64,000 nt of DNA. Source: Salipaludibacillus neizhouensis (GTDB taxonomy: Bacteria; Bacillota; Bacilli; Bacillales; Salisediminibacteriaceae). Below, in pieces: positions 9,448 through 18,667 of the stretch. The number at the start of each line of letters is the position of its first letter. Positions within the stretch are counted from its first letter, which is position 1. The notes beneath the pieces are model-generated. The model saw only the letters and a program-made list of their open reading frames with translations, did not search any database and was not told the origin of the DNA. Both the position numbers and the translations under genes were made by a program. The stretch spans positions 593,187 to 657,186 of the forward strand of contig NZ_KZ614147.1 of the NCBI RefSeq assembly GCF_002886185.1, in the 5' to 3' direction.

Positions 9448-9497
9448 AACATATTAAAGGCCTTATGAAGAGAATGTAAGGTTCTCCGCATAAGGCC
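9448..9497 (-). terminator. Terminator of metA
   Basis: GGCCTTATG (9459-9467) pairs with CATAAGGCC (9489-9497). On the minus strand the stem is followed by a T-rich tract, about 55 bases after the metA stop. Confidence 0.65.
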
Positions 9498-9552
9498 ATG
9501 ATCGTGCTTGATTGATCCTTTAAACTGATAAATTCTCCAACTTATTAGAATC

Positions 9553-10467
9553 TCATTTCCACTCGTAAGGTGTTTCCTGATACACATAATAGTTAAGCCA
9601 ATTAGAAAACAACAAATGGGCGTGAGAGCGCCAGCGGTTCAGCGGTTTCTCATGAGGGTTATTATTGGGAAAATAATGAACTGGTAATTTTACACTCAAT
9701 CCTCGTTCTAAATCACGCTCATACTCTTCCTTTAGAGTTACCGTATCATATTCCAAGTGTCCTGTAGCCATGATGTGTTTCCCATCCTTGGACATCATCA
9801 GGAAAGGACCGGCTTCCTTGGAAGTAGCTAAAAGTTCAAGATCAGGAGCAGCCTTTATCTCATCTATCGAAACATTTGTATGTCTGGAGTGCGGAGCGAT
9901 AAATTCATCATCAAAACCACGCAATAATTTAATATCTCCATGACCGTTAAAAATTTGATGTTCGAAAATTCCAGAGCATTTTTCTTCCAGCGGGAACTTA
10001 TCAATACCGTAGTGGTGGTAAAGGGCTGCCTGTGCACCCCAGCAAATGTGCAGGCTGGATGTCACATGATCTTTTGCCCAATCCATAATTTCGGTCATTT
10101 CTTTCCAATATTGAACTTTTTCAAATTGGAAGTGTTCAATAGGGGCACCTGTAATAATCATTCCATCAAATTTGCGGTGTTTTATTTCAGAAAACGACGT
10201 ATAAAAATCCTCCATATGGGATTTACTCTCATTTTTCGGTTCATATGTGACTGTCTTGAGAAATGTAATATCTACTTGCAACGGCGAATTTCCTAGAAGT
10301 CTAAGTAAGTGACCTTCTGTTTTTTGTTTTTCTGGCATGAGATTTAATATAACGATATTAAGAGGACGAATCTCTTGCAAGCTCGCCTGTTCATTATCCA
10401 TCATGAAAATATTCTCTTTTTCTAGTATTTCTCTTGCTGGCAGGCGTGCTGGTATTTTAATCGGCAA
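9553..10467 (-). CDS. metA: Homoserine O-acetyltransferase (MetA family)
   Basis: A 304-residue enzyme that acylates homoserine, the entry to methionine synthesis. It starts with TTG nine bases after AGGAGGTGG. The N-terminus [15 protein letters not shown] matches the family, so the TTG is well supported. Family motifs are [18 protein letters not shown], the catalytic Cys in [16 protein letters not shown], and the His and Glu in [10 protein letters not shown]. The segment GAPIE carries Glu where strict succinyltransferases have Gly. That residue is reported to direct MetA proteins towards acetyl-CoA, so acetyl transfer is more likely than succinyl transfer. No S-box riboswitch is visible in the roughly 300-base upstream gap. 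Monocistronic. Confidence 0.93.
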   Translation of the reverse strand: MPIKIPARLPAREILEKENIFMMDNEQASLQEIRPLNIVILNLMPEKQKTEGHLLRLLGNSPLQVDITFLKTVTYEPKNESKSHMEDFYTSFSEIKHRKFDGMIITGAPIEHFQFEKVQYWKEMTEIMDWAKDHVTSSLHICWGAQAALYHHYGIDKFPLEEKCSGIFEHQIFNGHGDIKLLRGFDDEFIAPHSRHTNVSIDEIKAAPDLELLATSKEAGPFLMMSKDGKHIMATGHLEYDTVTLKEEYERDLERGLSVKLPVHYFPNNNPHEKPLNRWRSHAHLLFSNWLNYYVYQETPYEWK

Positions 10468-10777
10468 GGGAATCCACCTCCTGGTTAGATTGGTATGTAA
10501 TCTCTATTTCTGTCTATCAGCTACTCGTATTTAAAATATACTTACAATTAGCATACGAAAGAATTTTCAATAATCAATATTATAACAGGTGCAAGGAAAT
10601 CTACAAAGTTTTTACATATAATTTATTAATTTCGCGAACAAATAGTAATGGAAGAATTAGCCTTTTTTTCTAATGATCAATAGAATGCTAATGGTCATTG
10701 ATTAGTGTGAGTAAGTTCACGTATAATGAAGACATTGATTTTATTTTTGAATGAATAAGGGAAACGAGGTCATAACC

Positions 10778-11560
10778 ATGGGTGACGCAAAAAAAATGAT
10801 TTTTTTTGATATTGACGGGACGTTATTAGATCATAACAAAGAGTTACCTGCTTCTACAGAGAAAGCGATCAATGATCTTCATGCTGCAGGACATTACATA
10901 GCTATTGCAACGGGTAGGGCACCTTTTATGTTTCCGGAGTTGCGCGAAAAACTGGGCATACATACTTTTATTAGCTTCAACGGTCAATATGTGAAAGTAG
11001 GAGATGAAGAGATTTTAACGAATCCATTAAATGATACGGAACTTATTCGTTTAACTGAAGCAGCAGTGAATAATGATCACCCTCTAGTATATATGGACCA
11101 TCTTGATATGAAAGCTAATATACCATATCATGCTAGAATTGAAGAGAGTATCAGTCTTTCATTGAAATTTAAACATCCGGCTTACGATCCCAGTTATTTA
11201 AATGGCCGAGATATTTACCAGGCGTTGTTATTTAACACAGCGGAAGAAATGCGTCCATATAAAGAAAGCTTTCAGAAGTTTGACTTTGTGCGCTGGCATG
11301 AATTTTCTACAGATGTCGTGCCTAAGGGCGGCTCTAAGGCAAAGGGGATTGAAGCTGTGATGAATCACCTTGGATTTGCTAAAGAGGATGTGTATGCATT
11401 TGGAGACGGTCCAAATGATATTGAAATGCTTGACTACGTTGTAAATAGTGTTGCGATGGGTAACGCCGGTGACGCGTTGAAGAAACAGGCTTCGTATGTA
11501 ACGAAAGACGTTGATGACGATGGTATATTACACGGATTAAAACATTTTGGATTGTTATAG
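10778..11560 (+). CDS. Cof-type HAD-superfamily phosphatase (HAD-IIB)
   Basis: A 260-residue haloacid-dehalogenase-type hydrolase. Motif I is FFDIDGTLLDH with the nucleophile Asp, motif II is in AIATGRAP, motif III is the Lys in VPKGGSKAKGI, and motif IV is FGDGPNDIEML with the metal-binding Asps. The cap domain between motifs II and III is of the C2b type. An ATG at 10751 gives nine extra residues but has no ribosome site, whereas GAGGT sits seven bases before 10778. Such enzymes dephosphorylate sugar phosphates, FMN or pyridoxal phosphate; the substrate here cannot be deduced. Monocistronic. Confidence 0.88.
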   Translation: MGDAKKMIFFDIDGTLLDHNKELPASTEKAINDLHAAGHYIAIATGRAPFMFPELREKLGIHTFISFNGQYVKVGDEEILTNPLNDTELIRLTEAAVNNDHPLVYMDHLDMKANIPYHARIEESISLSLKFKHPAYDPSYLNGRDIYQALLFNTAEEMRPYKESFQKFDFVRWHEFSTDVVPKGGSKAKGIEAVMNHLGFAKEDVYAFGDGPNDIEMLDYVVNSVAMGNAGDALKKQASYVTKDVDDDGILHGLKHFGLL

Positions 11561-11718
11561 AATAAAAGAAGTAGCTTTATCGGTACCTAAGTAACGCGTT
11601 ATGTTTATTGTTAGAGGTTATGAGCGGTATAGCTGAATATATAAGCGAGAAGCACAGAGAAATGAGCAAGTTGATCTACAAAATGAGCGTGTTTACGTTA
11701 GAAATGCGCATTGTAACT

Positions 11719-11746
11719 TTGAAAAAGTTCACTTTTGCTTTATAAT
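11719..11746 (+). promoter_or_regulatory. Strong sigma-A-type promoter upstream of repeat and tRNA-Arg
   Basis: TTGAAA (11719-11724), a 16-base spacer and TATAAT (11741-11746). The nearest gene downstream is tRNA-Arg, about 200 bases on. A small hairpin with a T-run (ACGC-TAT-GCGT, 11779-11793) lies only about 30 bases after the predicted start. Confidence 0.5.
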
Positions 11747-11817
11747 AGGAAAGTGAGCTTTTATAAATTTAACAAAAGACGCTATGCGTTTTTCTTAATA
11801 AGTATCGAAGACAGCTA

Positions 11818-11951
11818 CCTTCACACCGCACGTATCAAGGGAAACCCACCCTCCTTTCGAGTAGCACCTACACGCACTACGTAGGTGCTACTCGGGGCGG
11901 TGGAAGCTAACGCTGTATTTAATAAAAGACGGCTTTGCCGTTTTTCTTAAT
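11818..11951. repeat. Dispersed intergenic repeat, family A, copy 1
   Basis: The element contains a 13-bp perfect inverted repeat, GAGTAGCACCTAC (11859-11871) and GTAGGTGCTACTC (11881-11893). It ends in a conserved tail from about 11894 (GGCGGTGGAAG, ACGCTGTATTTA, AAAAGACGGC, TTTTTCTTA). The tail also occurs at 28965-29022 with a few changes. The final part forms a small hairpin followed by T's and may act as a terminator. Confidence 0.75.
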
Positions 11952-11952
11952 T

Positions 11953-12029
11953 GACTCTGTAGCTCAGCAGGATAGAGCAGCCGCCTCCTAAGCGGCAGGT
12001 CGGAGGTTCAAATCCTCTCAGGGTCACCA
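11953..12029 (+). tRNA. tRNA-Arg (anticodon CCT)
   Basis: A 77-base tRNA with encoded CCA. The acceptor arm GACTCTG pairs with CAGGGTC (one G-T pair). The anticodon stem GCCGC/GCGGC encloses CTCCTAA, giving anticodon CCT, which reads the codon AGG. The T-arm GGAGG-TTCAAAT-CCTCT is canonical. It stands alone with no other tRNA beside it. A weak terminator follows. Confidence 0.97.
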
Positions 12030-12041
12030 CTACATATATTT

Positions 12042-12070
12042 AACCCTCTCTAACGTAGGGGTTTTTCTTT
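12042..12070 (+). terminator. Probable terminator after tRNA-Arg
   Basis: AACCCT can pair with AGGGGTT (one bulge), followed by TTTTTC. The stem is short. Confidence 0.5.
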
Positions 12071-12182
12071 TAAAATGGTATTACAGTTTTAGTCAAGTTT
12101 ACCTATTTAGGCTATATTCTTACGATTATATTTGAAATTATTAGAGGTTTTGAATAACTTCAATAGGGAATAGAATAATAAT

Positions 12183-12314
12183 AGGAAAAGGCAAACTATT
12201 CTAAAGAATAGGACGCAAAGCTTAGGGTCTAAGGTTTAATAAACTACGATCGCCTGGTTACCAATATAACGAAGTATTTGATAAAATTATTGGCTATTCT
12301 CCATTGAGAATAGC
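12183..12314 (+). ncRNA. Cyclic di-GMP-I (GEMM) riboswitch with terminator expression platform
   Basis: The aptamer (12183 to about 12266) has the GEMM-I landmarks in order. GGCAAAC is at 12190-12196, followed by a helix CTATTC-TAAA-GAATAG. The near-invariant GGACGCAAAGC is at 12211-12221, then GGTCTAAGG, and the 3' half closes with TCGCC-TGGTTACC. It is followed by a perfect 9-bp terminator-like stem, GCTATTCTC (12293-12301) with GAGAATAGC (12306-12314), and a T-rich tail. It lies 75 bases before a GGDEF-EAL gene, so the enzyme that makes or breaks c-di-GMP would be controlled by its own nucleotide. The aptamer call rests on motif recognition. Whether ligand turns the gene on or off needs folding of the two alternative structures. 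Confidence 0.9.
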
Positions 12315-12388
12315 TATTTCTGTTTTATGGAAGAGAGTCCTTATAGAAAGAAAGTTTGATAAGTTATTAAAAACTTGGGGGTAAAGAC

Positions 12389-14854
12389 GTGTCTTCTAAA
12401 CAAAGGATATTAAATCAAGTCTCTACATATGAGTTAGCTTTTGAGAATTCAAAAGATGCAATTGTTATTGCGGATGCTTTTGGAACTATCATTCACACTA
12501 ATTCTACCCATCATAAATGTTTTGGTATTCCTAATGATCAAGATCTTTCTCCTGAGCAATGGTCGAGCTATTTTGATATATATTATGATGATAGCATTAA
12601 ACCGATTCCATTAGAAGAAACCCCATTATTTCGGATTATCAATGGAGATCGAGTAAATGATCTTGAAATTACAGTCAAAACGAAAAACGATGAAAAAAGA
12701 AATTACATCATGAATGGGAATCAAATTTTATCAGAGGATAACGCAGTCATTGGAGCAGTTCTCATAGCTTATGACATTACAGAAAGAAAACGGTCTGAAC
12801 TAAAATTAAAAGAGAGTGAATCAAATTATCAAGACATTGTAAAGATGTCCTCAGAAGCGATTGTTATTCACCGAAATAATGAAATACTTTTTGTTAATGA
12901 TGCTGCAATAAAAATAATAGGAGCTAATAACCAAAAGGATCTTCTCGGTAAATCAATTTTTGATTATCTTATTCCTCATCATCATGAGACGGCTCTTAAA
13001 AGAACAAATATTCTCTTAGATGGAAAGACAGAGAAAGCAACTCAATATAAAGTAACGACGTTAAAAGGTAATACAGTAGATTTAGAGGTTACATTAAAAG
13101 AGATCCAATTTAGGGGACAATCGGCTCTTTTATCAATGGGCAAAGATATCACTCAGGAGAAATTAATAACGGAAAACCTAGAGGAAAGTGAAGAACGATA
13201 TCGTTCTTTGTTTATGAATCATTCTGAGGCCATAATTACTTTGGATTTAGATGGCAATTTCTATAATGTAAATCCTGCTTCTGAAAAACTATCAGGATAT
13301 AAATATGAAGAGCTTATTCAACAATCATTTATACCATTACTAAAAAAAGCACATATTGAAAAGGTTTTATACCATTTTAATAAAACCTTGCAAGGGGCTC
13401 CTCAAACCTATGAATGTTCAATTGTAAAAAAACAGGGCGAACAGGTTAATTTAGTGGTAACCAATATCCCAATCATTGTTAAAGGAGTAATACAAGGAAT
13501 ATATGGGATATGTAAAGACATTACAGTACAAAAAAGCATGCAAGAAAAGATTGAACATATGGCTTTTCATGATGATTTAACTGGGTTGCCAAATCGAAAT
13601 TTTCTAAATGAAAAGCTAAAAAATACAGTAATAAACCCGGAATCGGAGCAAAACTTAGCTGTTATTTTTTTAGATCTAGACCGGTTTAAATTTATCAATG
13701 ATACATTAGGGCATGGAATTGGTGACCAACTATTAATTCAAGTTGCTAAACGAATTAAAGCTATTGTTCGTGGCAAGGACATCGTTGCGAGATTGAGTGG
13801 CGACGAGTATGTTATCTTATTAGATAACCCGGATGAAGATGATGCCAATCAAACCGCAGAGAGTCTTCTTCAATCCTTTAATGAACCATTTATGATTGAT
13901 CAACAAGAAGTTTACTCGACTTGCAGTATTGGAATTAGTTCAAGCATAGGAGAAGAGGACGTCAAGAGCCTTCTTGAAAATGCTGACTTAGCGATGTATG
14001 CTGCAAAACAACGAGGTCGAAATAATTATCAGGTTTTCACACAAGATATGAATAAGTTGGTTGAACGTAAATTAAAAATTGAGACGAGCTTAAGAAGCGG
14101 ACTTGTAAATAACGAATTTGAGCTTTATTTTCAACCACAGAATGATTTAAACACGTCTGAAATAATTGGTGCAGAAGTATTGTTACGATGGGAACACCCG
14201 AAACTTGGTTTTATTCCTCCGGACGAATTTATTCCAATAGCAGAAGAAACAGGGTTAATAGTTCCTCTTGGTGACTGGGTACTTCAAGAATCATGCAGTC
14301 AACTTAGAAAATGGTTGGACGTTGGTCTTCCTCCTATCAGAATTGCTGTTAATATATCATCCGTACAATTAGTTGGAAGCAAACTACCGGAAAAAATACA
14401 ACAAGTACTACAAGCGAATAATATTGATCCGAAACTTTTATGTGTAGAAATGACAGAGAGTGTGATGCAAAATAAAAGTGAGACACTCCCCATTTTGAAA
14501 CAGATAAAAGAATTAGGTGTTTTCATCTCCATAGATGATTTTGGGACAGGTTTCTCTTCACTGAACTATTTGAAGGATCTACCGATCGATGAACTAAAGA
14601 TAGATAAATCTTTTCTCCAAGATATATTGAAGGACCCTAAAGAAAAAGCGATTGTTAAAAGTATCATTGATTTAGGAAATAATTTGGCGCTGCATGTAAT
14701 CGTTGAAGGGATAGAAAATGAGGATCAAGTAAAATTACTAAAAGAACTTAATTGCGTTATTGGACAAGGATACTACTTTAATAAACCTTTACCGAAAGAG
14801 GAATTTGAAGCTGCGGTTTTAATAAGTAATGTTTGCAAGTTTACCTCAAAATAG
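12389..14854 (+). CDS. PAS-PAS-PAS-GGDEF-EAL cyclic di-GMP turnover protein
   Basis: A soluble 821-residue protein starting with GTG behind TTGGGGG. Three PAS domains occupy about residues 12-135, 143-260 and 268-388. The GGDEF domain follows, with the DDLTGLPNR entry motif and an active-site variant SGDEY near residue 470. The EAL domain (about 575-815) has EVLLRWEH in place of EALLRW. Its other catalytic positions are intact: AVNISSVQL, CVEMTES, SIDDFGTGFSSLNYL, and VEGIE with QGYYF. Both variants are seen in active family members, so phosphodiesterase activity is likely and cyclase activity possible. No membrane segment is seen, so the PAS domains probably sense a cytoplasmic signal. It is preceded by a c-di-GMP riboswitch, giving a feedback loop. 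Single-gene transcript. Confidence 0.93.
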   Translation: MSSKQRILNQVSTYELAFENSKDAIVIADAFGTIIHTNSTHHKCFGIPNDQDLSPEQWSSYFDIYYDDSIKPIPLEETPLFRIINGDRVNDLEITVKTKNDEKRNYIMNGNQILSEDNAVIGAVLIAYDITERKRSELKLKESESNYQDIVKMSSEAIVIHRNNEILFVNDAAIKIIGANNQKDLLGKSIFDYLIPHHHETALKRTNILLDGKTEKATQYKVTTLKGNTVDLEVTLKEIQFRGQSALLSMGKDITQEKLITENLEESEERYRSLFMNHSEAIITLDLDGNFYNVNPASEKLSGYKYEELIQQSFIPLLKKAHIEKVLYHFNKTLQGAPQTYECSIVKKQGEQVNLVVTNIPIIVKGVIQGIYGICKDITVQKSMQEKIEHMAFHDDLTGLPNRNFLNEKLKNTVINPESEQNLAVIFLDLDRFKFINDTLGHGIGDQLLIQVAKRIKAIVRGKDIVARLSGDEYVILLDNPDEDDANQTAESLLQSFNEPFMIDQQEVYSTCSIGISSSIGEEDVKSLLENADLAMYAAKQRGRNNYQVFTQDMNKLVERKLKIETSLRSGLVNNEFELYFQPQNDLNTSEIIGAEVLLRWEHPKLGFIPPDEFIPIAEETGLIVPLGDWVLQESCSQLRKWLDVGLPPIRIAVNISSVQLVGSKLPEKIQQVLQANNIDPKLLCVEMTESVMQNKSETLPILKQIKELGVFISIDDFGTGFSSLNYLKDLPIDELKIDKSFLQDILKDPKEKAIVKSIIDLGNNLALHVIVEGIENEDQVKLLKELNCVIGQGYYFNKPLPKEEFEAAVLISNVCKFTSK

Positions 14855-14916
14855 GAAATAAGAAAAGTTTTCATAAGGTTTTTCAGCTTTAGAATTACTT
14901 TTATTTTTTCCATACT

Positions 14917-14962
14917 AAAAAGAAGCATTGGAATCGCGGTAATGATTCAATGCTTCTTTTTT
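14917..14962 (+). terminator. Bidirectional terminator between the GGDEF-EAL gene and thrB
   Basis: AAAAAGAAGCATTG (14917-14930) pairs with CAATGCTTCTTTTTT (14948-14962). A-run on one side and T-run on the other suit both convergent genes. Confidence 0.88.
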
Positions 14963-14975
14963 AGCTTAAAATTTA

Positions 14976-15908
14976 TTATTTTTGTACTTGATTTGTAGCT
15001 GTTGCTTTTTCTACTTTCACGCCATGCGCATCAACCTCAAGTAATTCGATGCGATGCTGCTGATAGTGGCTACGTAATTGGAGTTTAATTTCGCGGCCAT
15101 TACCCTTTGGTATGAAAAAGAGTACGATAGGACCTGCTCCGCTAAGTGTAGCACCGTATACAGGAAGTTCTTCAGCTAGCTGATTTGCTTTTTCCCATTC
15201 AGGAATGGAAGGCATACGGTAAGGAAGGTGGAAAAGATCTTTTCCCATCATTTTGCCTGCCAGTGCCCAATTACCTTGTAATATGGCTGCGACAAGCACA
15301 TTACTGACGCCGCTTGCTTCAACGGCCTTTTTATAAGAGAAATCCTCTGGCAGAGAGCCACGAGATTCTTTCGTACTTAATTCATATTCAGGTATCACGG
15401 CAACAAGATCGATGTCAGGTACGCCAGCTAAGACAATATTAGTTTCGTCTTCTCGATGGCTACCAATAATCATTCCTCCGTATATGGACGGACCAACATT
15501 ATCAGGGTGTCCTTCTTCAAGACTTGCGAAGCGTGCCTTTTCATCGGATGTGAGTTCTAAATCCAACAATTGGTTTGCAAGCTCAATTCCAGCAACAATC
15601 GCGGTGGCACTGCTTCCAAATCCTCGTGCTAGCGGAATGTCACTCTCCATTTCTACTTGAACGGCCGGTAATTCTTTATCGTATTCGCTGGCAATTTTGG
15701 CAGCGATTTTATAGACCAGATTATCTTCACCAGAAGGAATACCTTCAAGGTTTTCGGAAACGGTGTGAAAAAACCACTCGTCACTTTTTTTTACACGTAG
15801 AGTTAAATATCGATTCAACGCCATTCCCACCGAGTCAAAACCAGGGCCTAGATTTGCTGTACTGGCTGGGACTTTGATGGAAAACAGCTCGTTAAAGTCG
15901 GCTGTCAT
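14976..15908 (-). CDS. thrB: Homoserine kinase
   Basis: A 310-residue GHMP-family kinase that phosphorylates homoserine to O-phosphohomoserine. N-terminal [20 protein letters not shown] and the ATP loop [16 protein letters not shown] (about residues 92-107) are diagnostic. The third GHMP motif is [14 protein letters not shown]. The ATG overlaps the thrC stop as ATGA, so it is translationally coupled and is the last gene of hom-thrC-thrB. The usual Bacillus gene order is kept. Activity is expected to be normal. Confidence 0.96.
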   Translation of the reverse strand: MTADFNELFSIKVPASTANLGPGFDSVGMALNRYLTLRVKKSDEWFFHTVSENLEGIPSGEDNLVYKIAAKIASEYDKELPAVQVEMESDIPLARGFGSSATAIVAGIELANQLLDLELTSDEKARFASLEEGHPDNVGPSIYGGMIIGSHREDETNIVLAGVPDIDLVAVIPEYELSTKESRGSLPEDFSYKKAVEASGVSNVLVAAILQGNWALAGKMMGKDLFHLPYRMPSIPEWEKANQLAEELPVYGATLSGAGPIVLFFIPKGNGREIKLQLRSHYQQHRIELLEVDAHGVKVEKATATNQVQK

Positions 15909-16963
15909 CGTTTTACACGTCCTAACATATGGTCAATTACGACAGATTCTTCATTAGGTAAAGCGGTAGGCTGAACGAGGGAAGAGTCAATAGCGTAATT
16001 CGGATCTTTCAGTCCATTTCCTGTTAGAACAGCAACAATACGTGATCCTTTCTTGATTTCTCCTGAATCTAATTGCTTTTTAATTCCGGCAATAGAGGCG
16101 CAAGAAGCGGGTTCTGCAAAAACACCTTCTTCACGGGCAAGTAGTTTATAGGCTTCAAGAATTTCATCGTCTGTTACGAAATCAATTTTACCTGATGATT
16201 CCTCTGAGGCACGTACAGCTTGTGTCCAACTGGCAGGATTACCAATGCGGATGGCAGTTGCAGCAGTCTCAGGGTTATCAATGATTCTATTCTGCACAAT
16301 CGCTGCAGAGCCTTCAGCTTCGAAACCTCTCATTTGTGGTAGGCCAGTTCCTTTTGCTTTGTGATATTCGTTGAATCCCTTCCAATAAGCGGTGATGTTA
16401 CCGGCATTTCCCACAGGAATCGCTAGCACATCAGGTGCAGCGCCTAATCCATCACAGATTTCAAAAGCTGCTGTTTTTTGTCCTTCAATGCGATAAGGAT
16501 TCACGGAATTTACTAGTGCAATAGGCGACTGCTTCTCAAGGTTACGAACCATTTGCAGAGCATTATCGAAGTTACCGGCGATACTGTAGATCTCAGCACC
16601 GTAAACAACAGCCTGGGCAAGTTTCCCCATGGCAATTTTGCCCTCAGGTATAACAACGAGGCATCTCATCTTCGCTTGTGCAGCGTAAGCGGCGGCAGCA
16701 GCGGAAGTATTCCCGGTTGAAGCGCACATAATTGCTTCACTGCCAGCTTCTTTAGCTTTTGCTACGGCCATTACCATTCCACGGTCCTTAAAGGAACCAG
16801 TTGGATTAGCCCCATCATATTTCACGTGAAGCTCAATCCCCCATTTTTCAGAAAGATGTTTCAATGGAAGAAGGGGAGTATTCCCTTCTTGCAAGGAAAG
16901 CATGGGTGTATTTTCGTTAACGGGTAAATAAGCTTTGTATTCTTCTAACAAACCTCGCCACAT
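15905..16963 (-). CDS. thrC: Threonine synthase
   Basis: A 352-residue PLP enzyme converting O-phosphohomoserine to threonine. The PLP lysine is in [11 protein letters not shown] (about residue 60). [16 protein letters not shown] and the phosphate-binding [12 protein letters not shown] loop match the short, Bacillus-type threonine synthase (family length about 350). The start codon overlaps the hom stop by one base (TAATG), and the end overlaps thrB by four bases, showing tight coupling in the operon. Nothing unusual is visible. Confidence 0.96.
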   Translation of the reverse strand: MWRGLLEEYKAYLPVNENTPMLSLQEGNTPLLPLKHLSEKWGIELHVKYDGANPTGSFKDRGMVMAVAKAKEAGSEAIMCASTGNTSAAAAAYAAQAKMRCLVVIPEGKIAMGKLAQAVVYGAEIYSIAGNFDNALQMVRNLEKQSPIALVNSVNPYRIEGQKTAAFEICDGLGAAPDVLAIPVGNAGNITAYWKGFNEYHKAKGTGLPQMRGFEAEGSAAIVQNRIIDNPETAATAIRIGNPASWTQAVRASEESSGKIDFVTDDEILEAYKLLAREEGVFAEPASCASIAGIKKQLDSGEIKKGSRIVAVLTGNGLKDPNYAIDSSLVQPTALPNEESVVIDHMLGRVKR

Positions 16964-18261
16964 TATTTTCGGTCCCCTTCCACACGGTAGCTGCTTTTCA
17001 CTTCCACAACAACATCCGCATCGGCTAATTTTTCTAATACTAAATCATAGTTTTTCTTTGAAACAGCGTGAGTAACAACAATAATCTCTGCAAGTTTACC
17101 TTGATTTAATGGAAGCTGCAGGATTTTCTCTAAACTTACTTCGTTCTCATGGAACAAGTGTGTAAGTGAAGCGAATGTACCTGAAATATCTTTTGCATGA
17201 ATACGTAAAAAGTATTTTGCATGAATGTCATCCGGGTCTTTCAGCTTCTTTTCAAATTGAGGAAGGATCACACTGTTTCCATTCACTCCGAGACGGTTAT
17301 TTTTCAAAACAGCAACTAAATCTGATACTACGGCAGTGGCTGTTGGTAATTTACCGGCCCCTGGTCCGTAAAACATCGTTTCTCCGACTGCATCTCCATA
17401 TACATATACAGCATTGTATTCATCGTCAACAGATGCAAGAGGGTGCTCATGAGGAACGAGTGTTGGTTGAACACTTACTTCTACTTTATCATTAAAGCGA
17501 TTGGCAATGCCAACGAGCTTCATTGTATAGCCAAGTTGTTCACAAAATGCAAGGTCTTCTCTTGTGACTTCTGTAATACCACGGATAGAAACATCATCGA
17601 GGTCCAGGTTCATTGAAAAGCCCAACGTACCTAAAATACTGATTTTCCTAGCAGCATCGATTCCTTCAACGTCTGCAGTTGGATCTGCTTCTGCATAGCC
17701 TAACGCTTGAGCTTCCTGAAGAGCTTCTTCGTATCCTCGGCCCTCTTTCGACATTTTTGTAAGAATATAATTCGTTGTGCCATTAACAATTCCGATCATT
17801 TTGCTGATTCTATCAGAGGCAAGTCCTTCCACTAATGCACGAAGAATAGGGATCCCTCCAGCAACACTAGCTTCATAGAATAGATCGCATCCTTGTTTAT
17901 TTGCAAGCTCGAGTAGCTCAGAGCCATGAATAGCCATGAGGTCTTTATTAGCTGTGATAACATTCTTATTATTCTCCAGTGCCTGACGGATGTACCTTCT
18001 TGCATCTTCAATTCCGCCCATCACTTCAATGACAGCAACGATAGATGGATCATTCAAAATATCATCTGCATTTAGGGTCAATTGATCGTCATCTATCTTA
18101 ATCTCTCTTTCTTTATGGAGATTGCTAACGAGCACTTTCTTAACCTTTATACTGCAACCTAACTGGTGCTGCAATTTATCCTGGTGATCTCGAATAATTT
18201 GAAGGACACCTGTACCAACTGTTCCAAATCCTAACAAGCCTATATTCATTTCCTGTGCCAT
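16963..18261 (-). CDS. hom: Homoserine dehydrogenase
   Basis: A 432-residue NAD(P)-dependent enzyme reducing aspartate semialdehyde to homoserine. The Rossmann start is [17 protein letters not shown] and the substrate/catalytic region is [11 protein letters not shown] followed by [19 protein letters not shown]. The C-terminal ACT domain (about 350-425, [20 protein letters not shown]) allows threonine feedback. AGGAGCTGA precedes the ATG. It is the first gene of hom-thrC-thrB, reading away from the signalling operon at 18.6 kb. No T-box or other leader RNA motif is apparent in the intergenic region. Confidence 0.96.
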   Translation of the reverse strand: MAQEMNIGLLGFGTVGTGVLQIIRDHQDKLQHQLGCSIKVKKVLVSNLHKEREIKIDDDQLTLNADDILNDPSIVAVIEVMGGIEDARRYIRQALENNKNVITANKDLMAIHGSELLELANKQGCDLFYEASVAGGIPILRALVEGLASDRISKMIGIVNGTTNYILTKMSKEGRGYEEALQEAQALGYAEADPTADVEGIDAARKISILGTLGFSMNLDLDDVSIRGITEVTREDLAFCEQLGYTMKLVGIANRFNDKVEVSVQPTLVPHEHPLASVDDEYNAVYVYGDAVGETMFYGPGAGKLPTATAVVSDLVAVLKNNRLGVNGNSVILPQFEKKLKDPDDIHAKYFLRIHAKDISGTFASLTHLFHENEVSLEKILQLPLNQGKLAEIIVVTHAVSKKNYDLVLEKLADADVVVEVKSSYRVEGDRK

Positions 18262-18667
18262 GATCTATCAGCTCCTGTGCTGTCTCTATTTAAAGTACAT
18301 ATGTGTTTGTATAAAGGACATTATAGAGGGGAAATGCCGAGAATACAACCGTTTTTCCGAAAATAATAGTAGAAATGCTTTTGATTCAATCCTTCTAGAA
18401 AAACAGAAGTGTCAATATTAGTCGATTTAGACAAATGTCCTCCGTTAATAAGGAGTAATTATAGCTATGGATTTTTCTCCTTCCTTATAATACCTGTTAT
18501 AGTTAAATTAAAATGAAGAAATCATTTTAATAAAATGGACCGGTTTATTTGGGTATTTATGTCGTTTTTTAGCGACAAACGATGTATAATTGCTGATAGG
18601 AAATAGGACGGAAGCATATACATTATAAATAATAATTGAAGTAGATTTAAAGAGGGTGTGGGCAACG
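18262..18667. other. Divergent intergenic region between hom and the signalling operon
   Basis: About 400 bases with promoters expected in both directions. A TATAAT is at 18585-18590 about 80 bases before the first gene of the signalling operon, but no convincing -35 is seen at 17 bases. No gene, riboswitch or repeat is recognisable. Confidence 0.4.

Noticed and set aside
9940-10296. 118-codon plus-strand frame inside metA
   Set aside because: Antisense shadow of metA; the residue pattern mirrors the metA codons.
10468-10777. S-box (SAM-I) riboswitch upstream of metA
   Set aside because: No S-box core motifs are visible on the minus strand in the roughly 310 bases checked.
17166-17495. 109-codon plus-strand frame inside hom
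   Set aside because: It is antisense to a firmly identified gene, with no ribosome site and no recognisable protein features.
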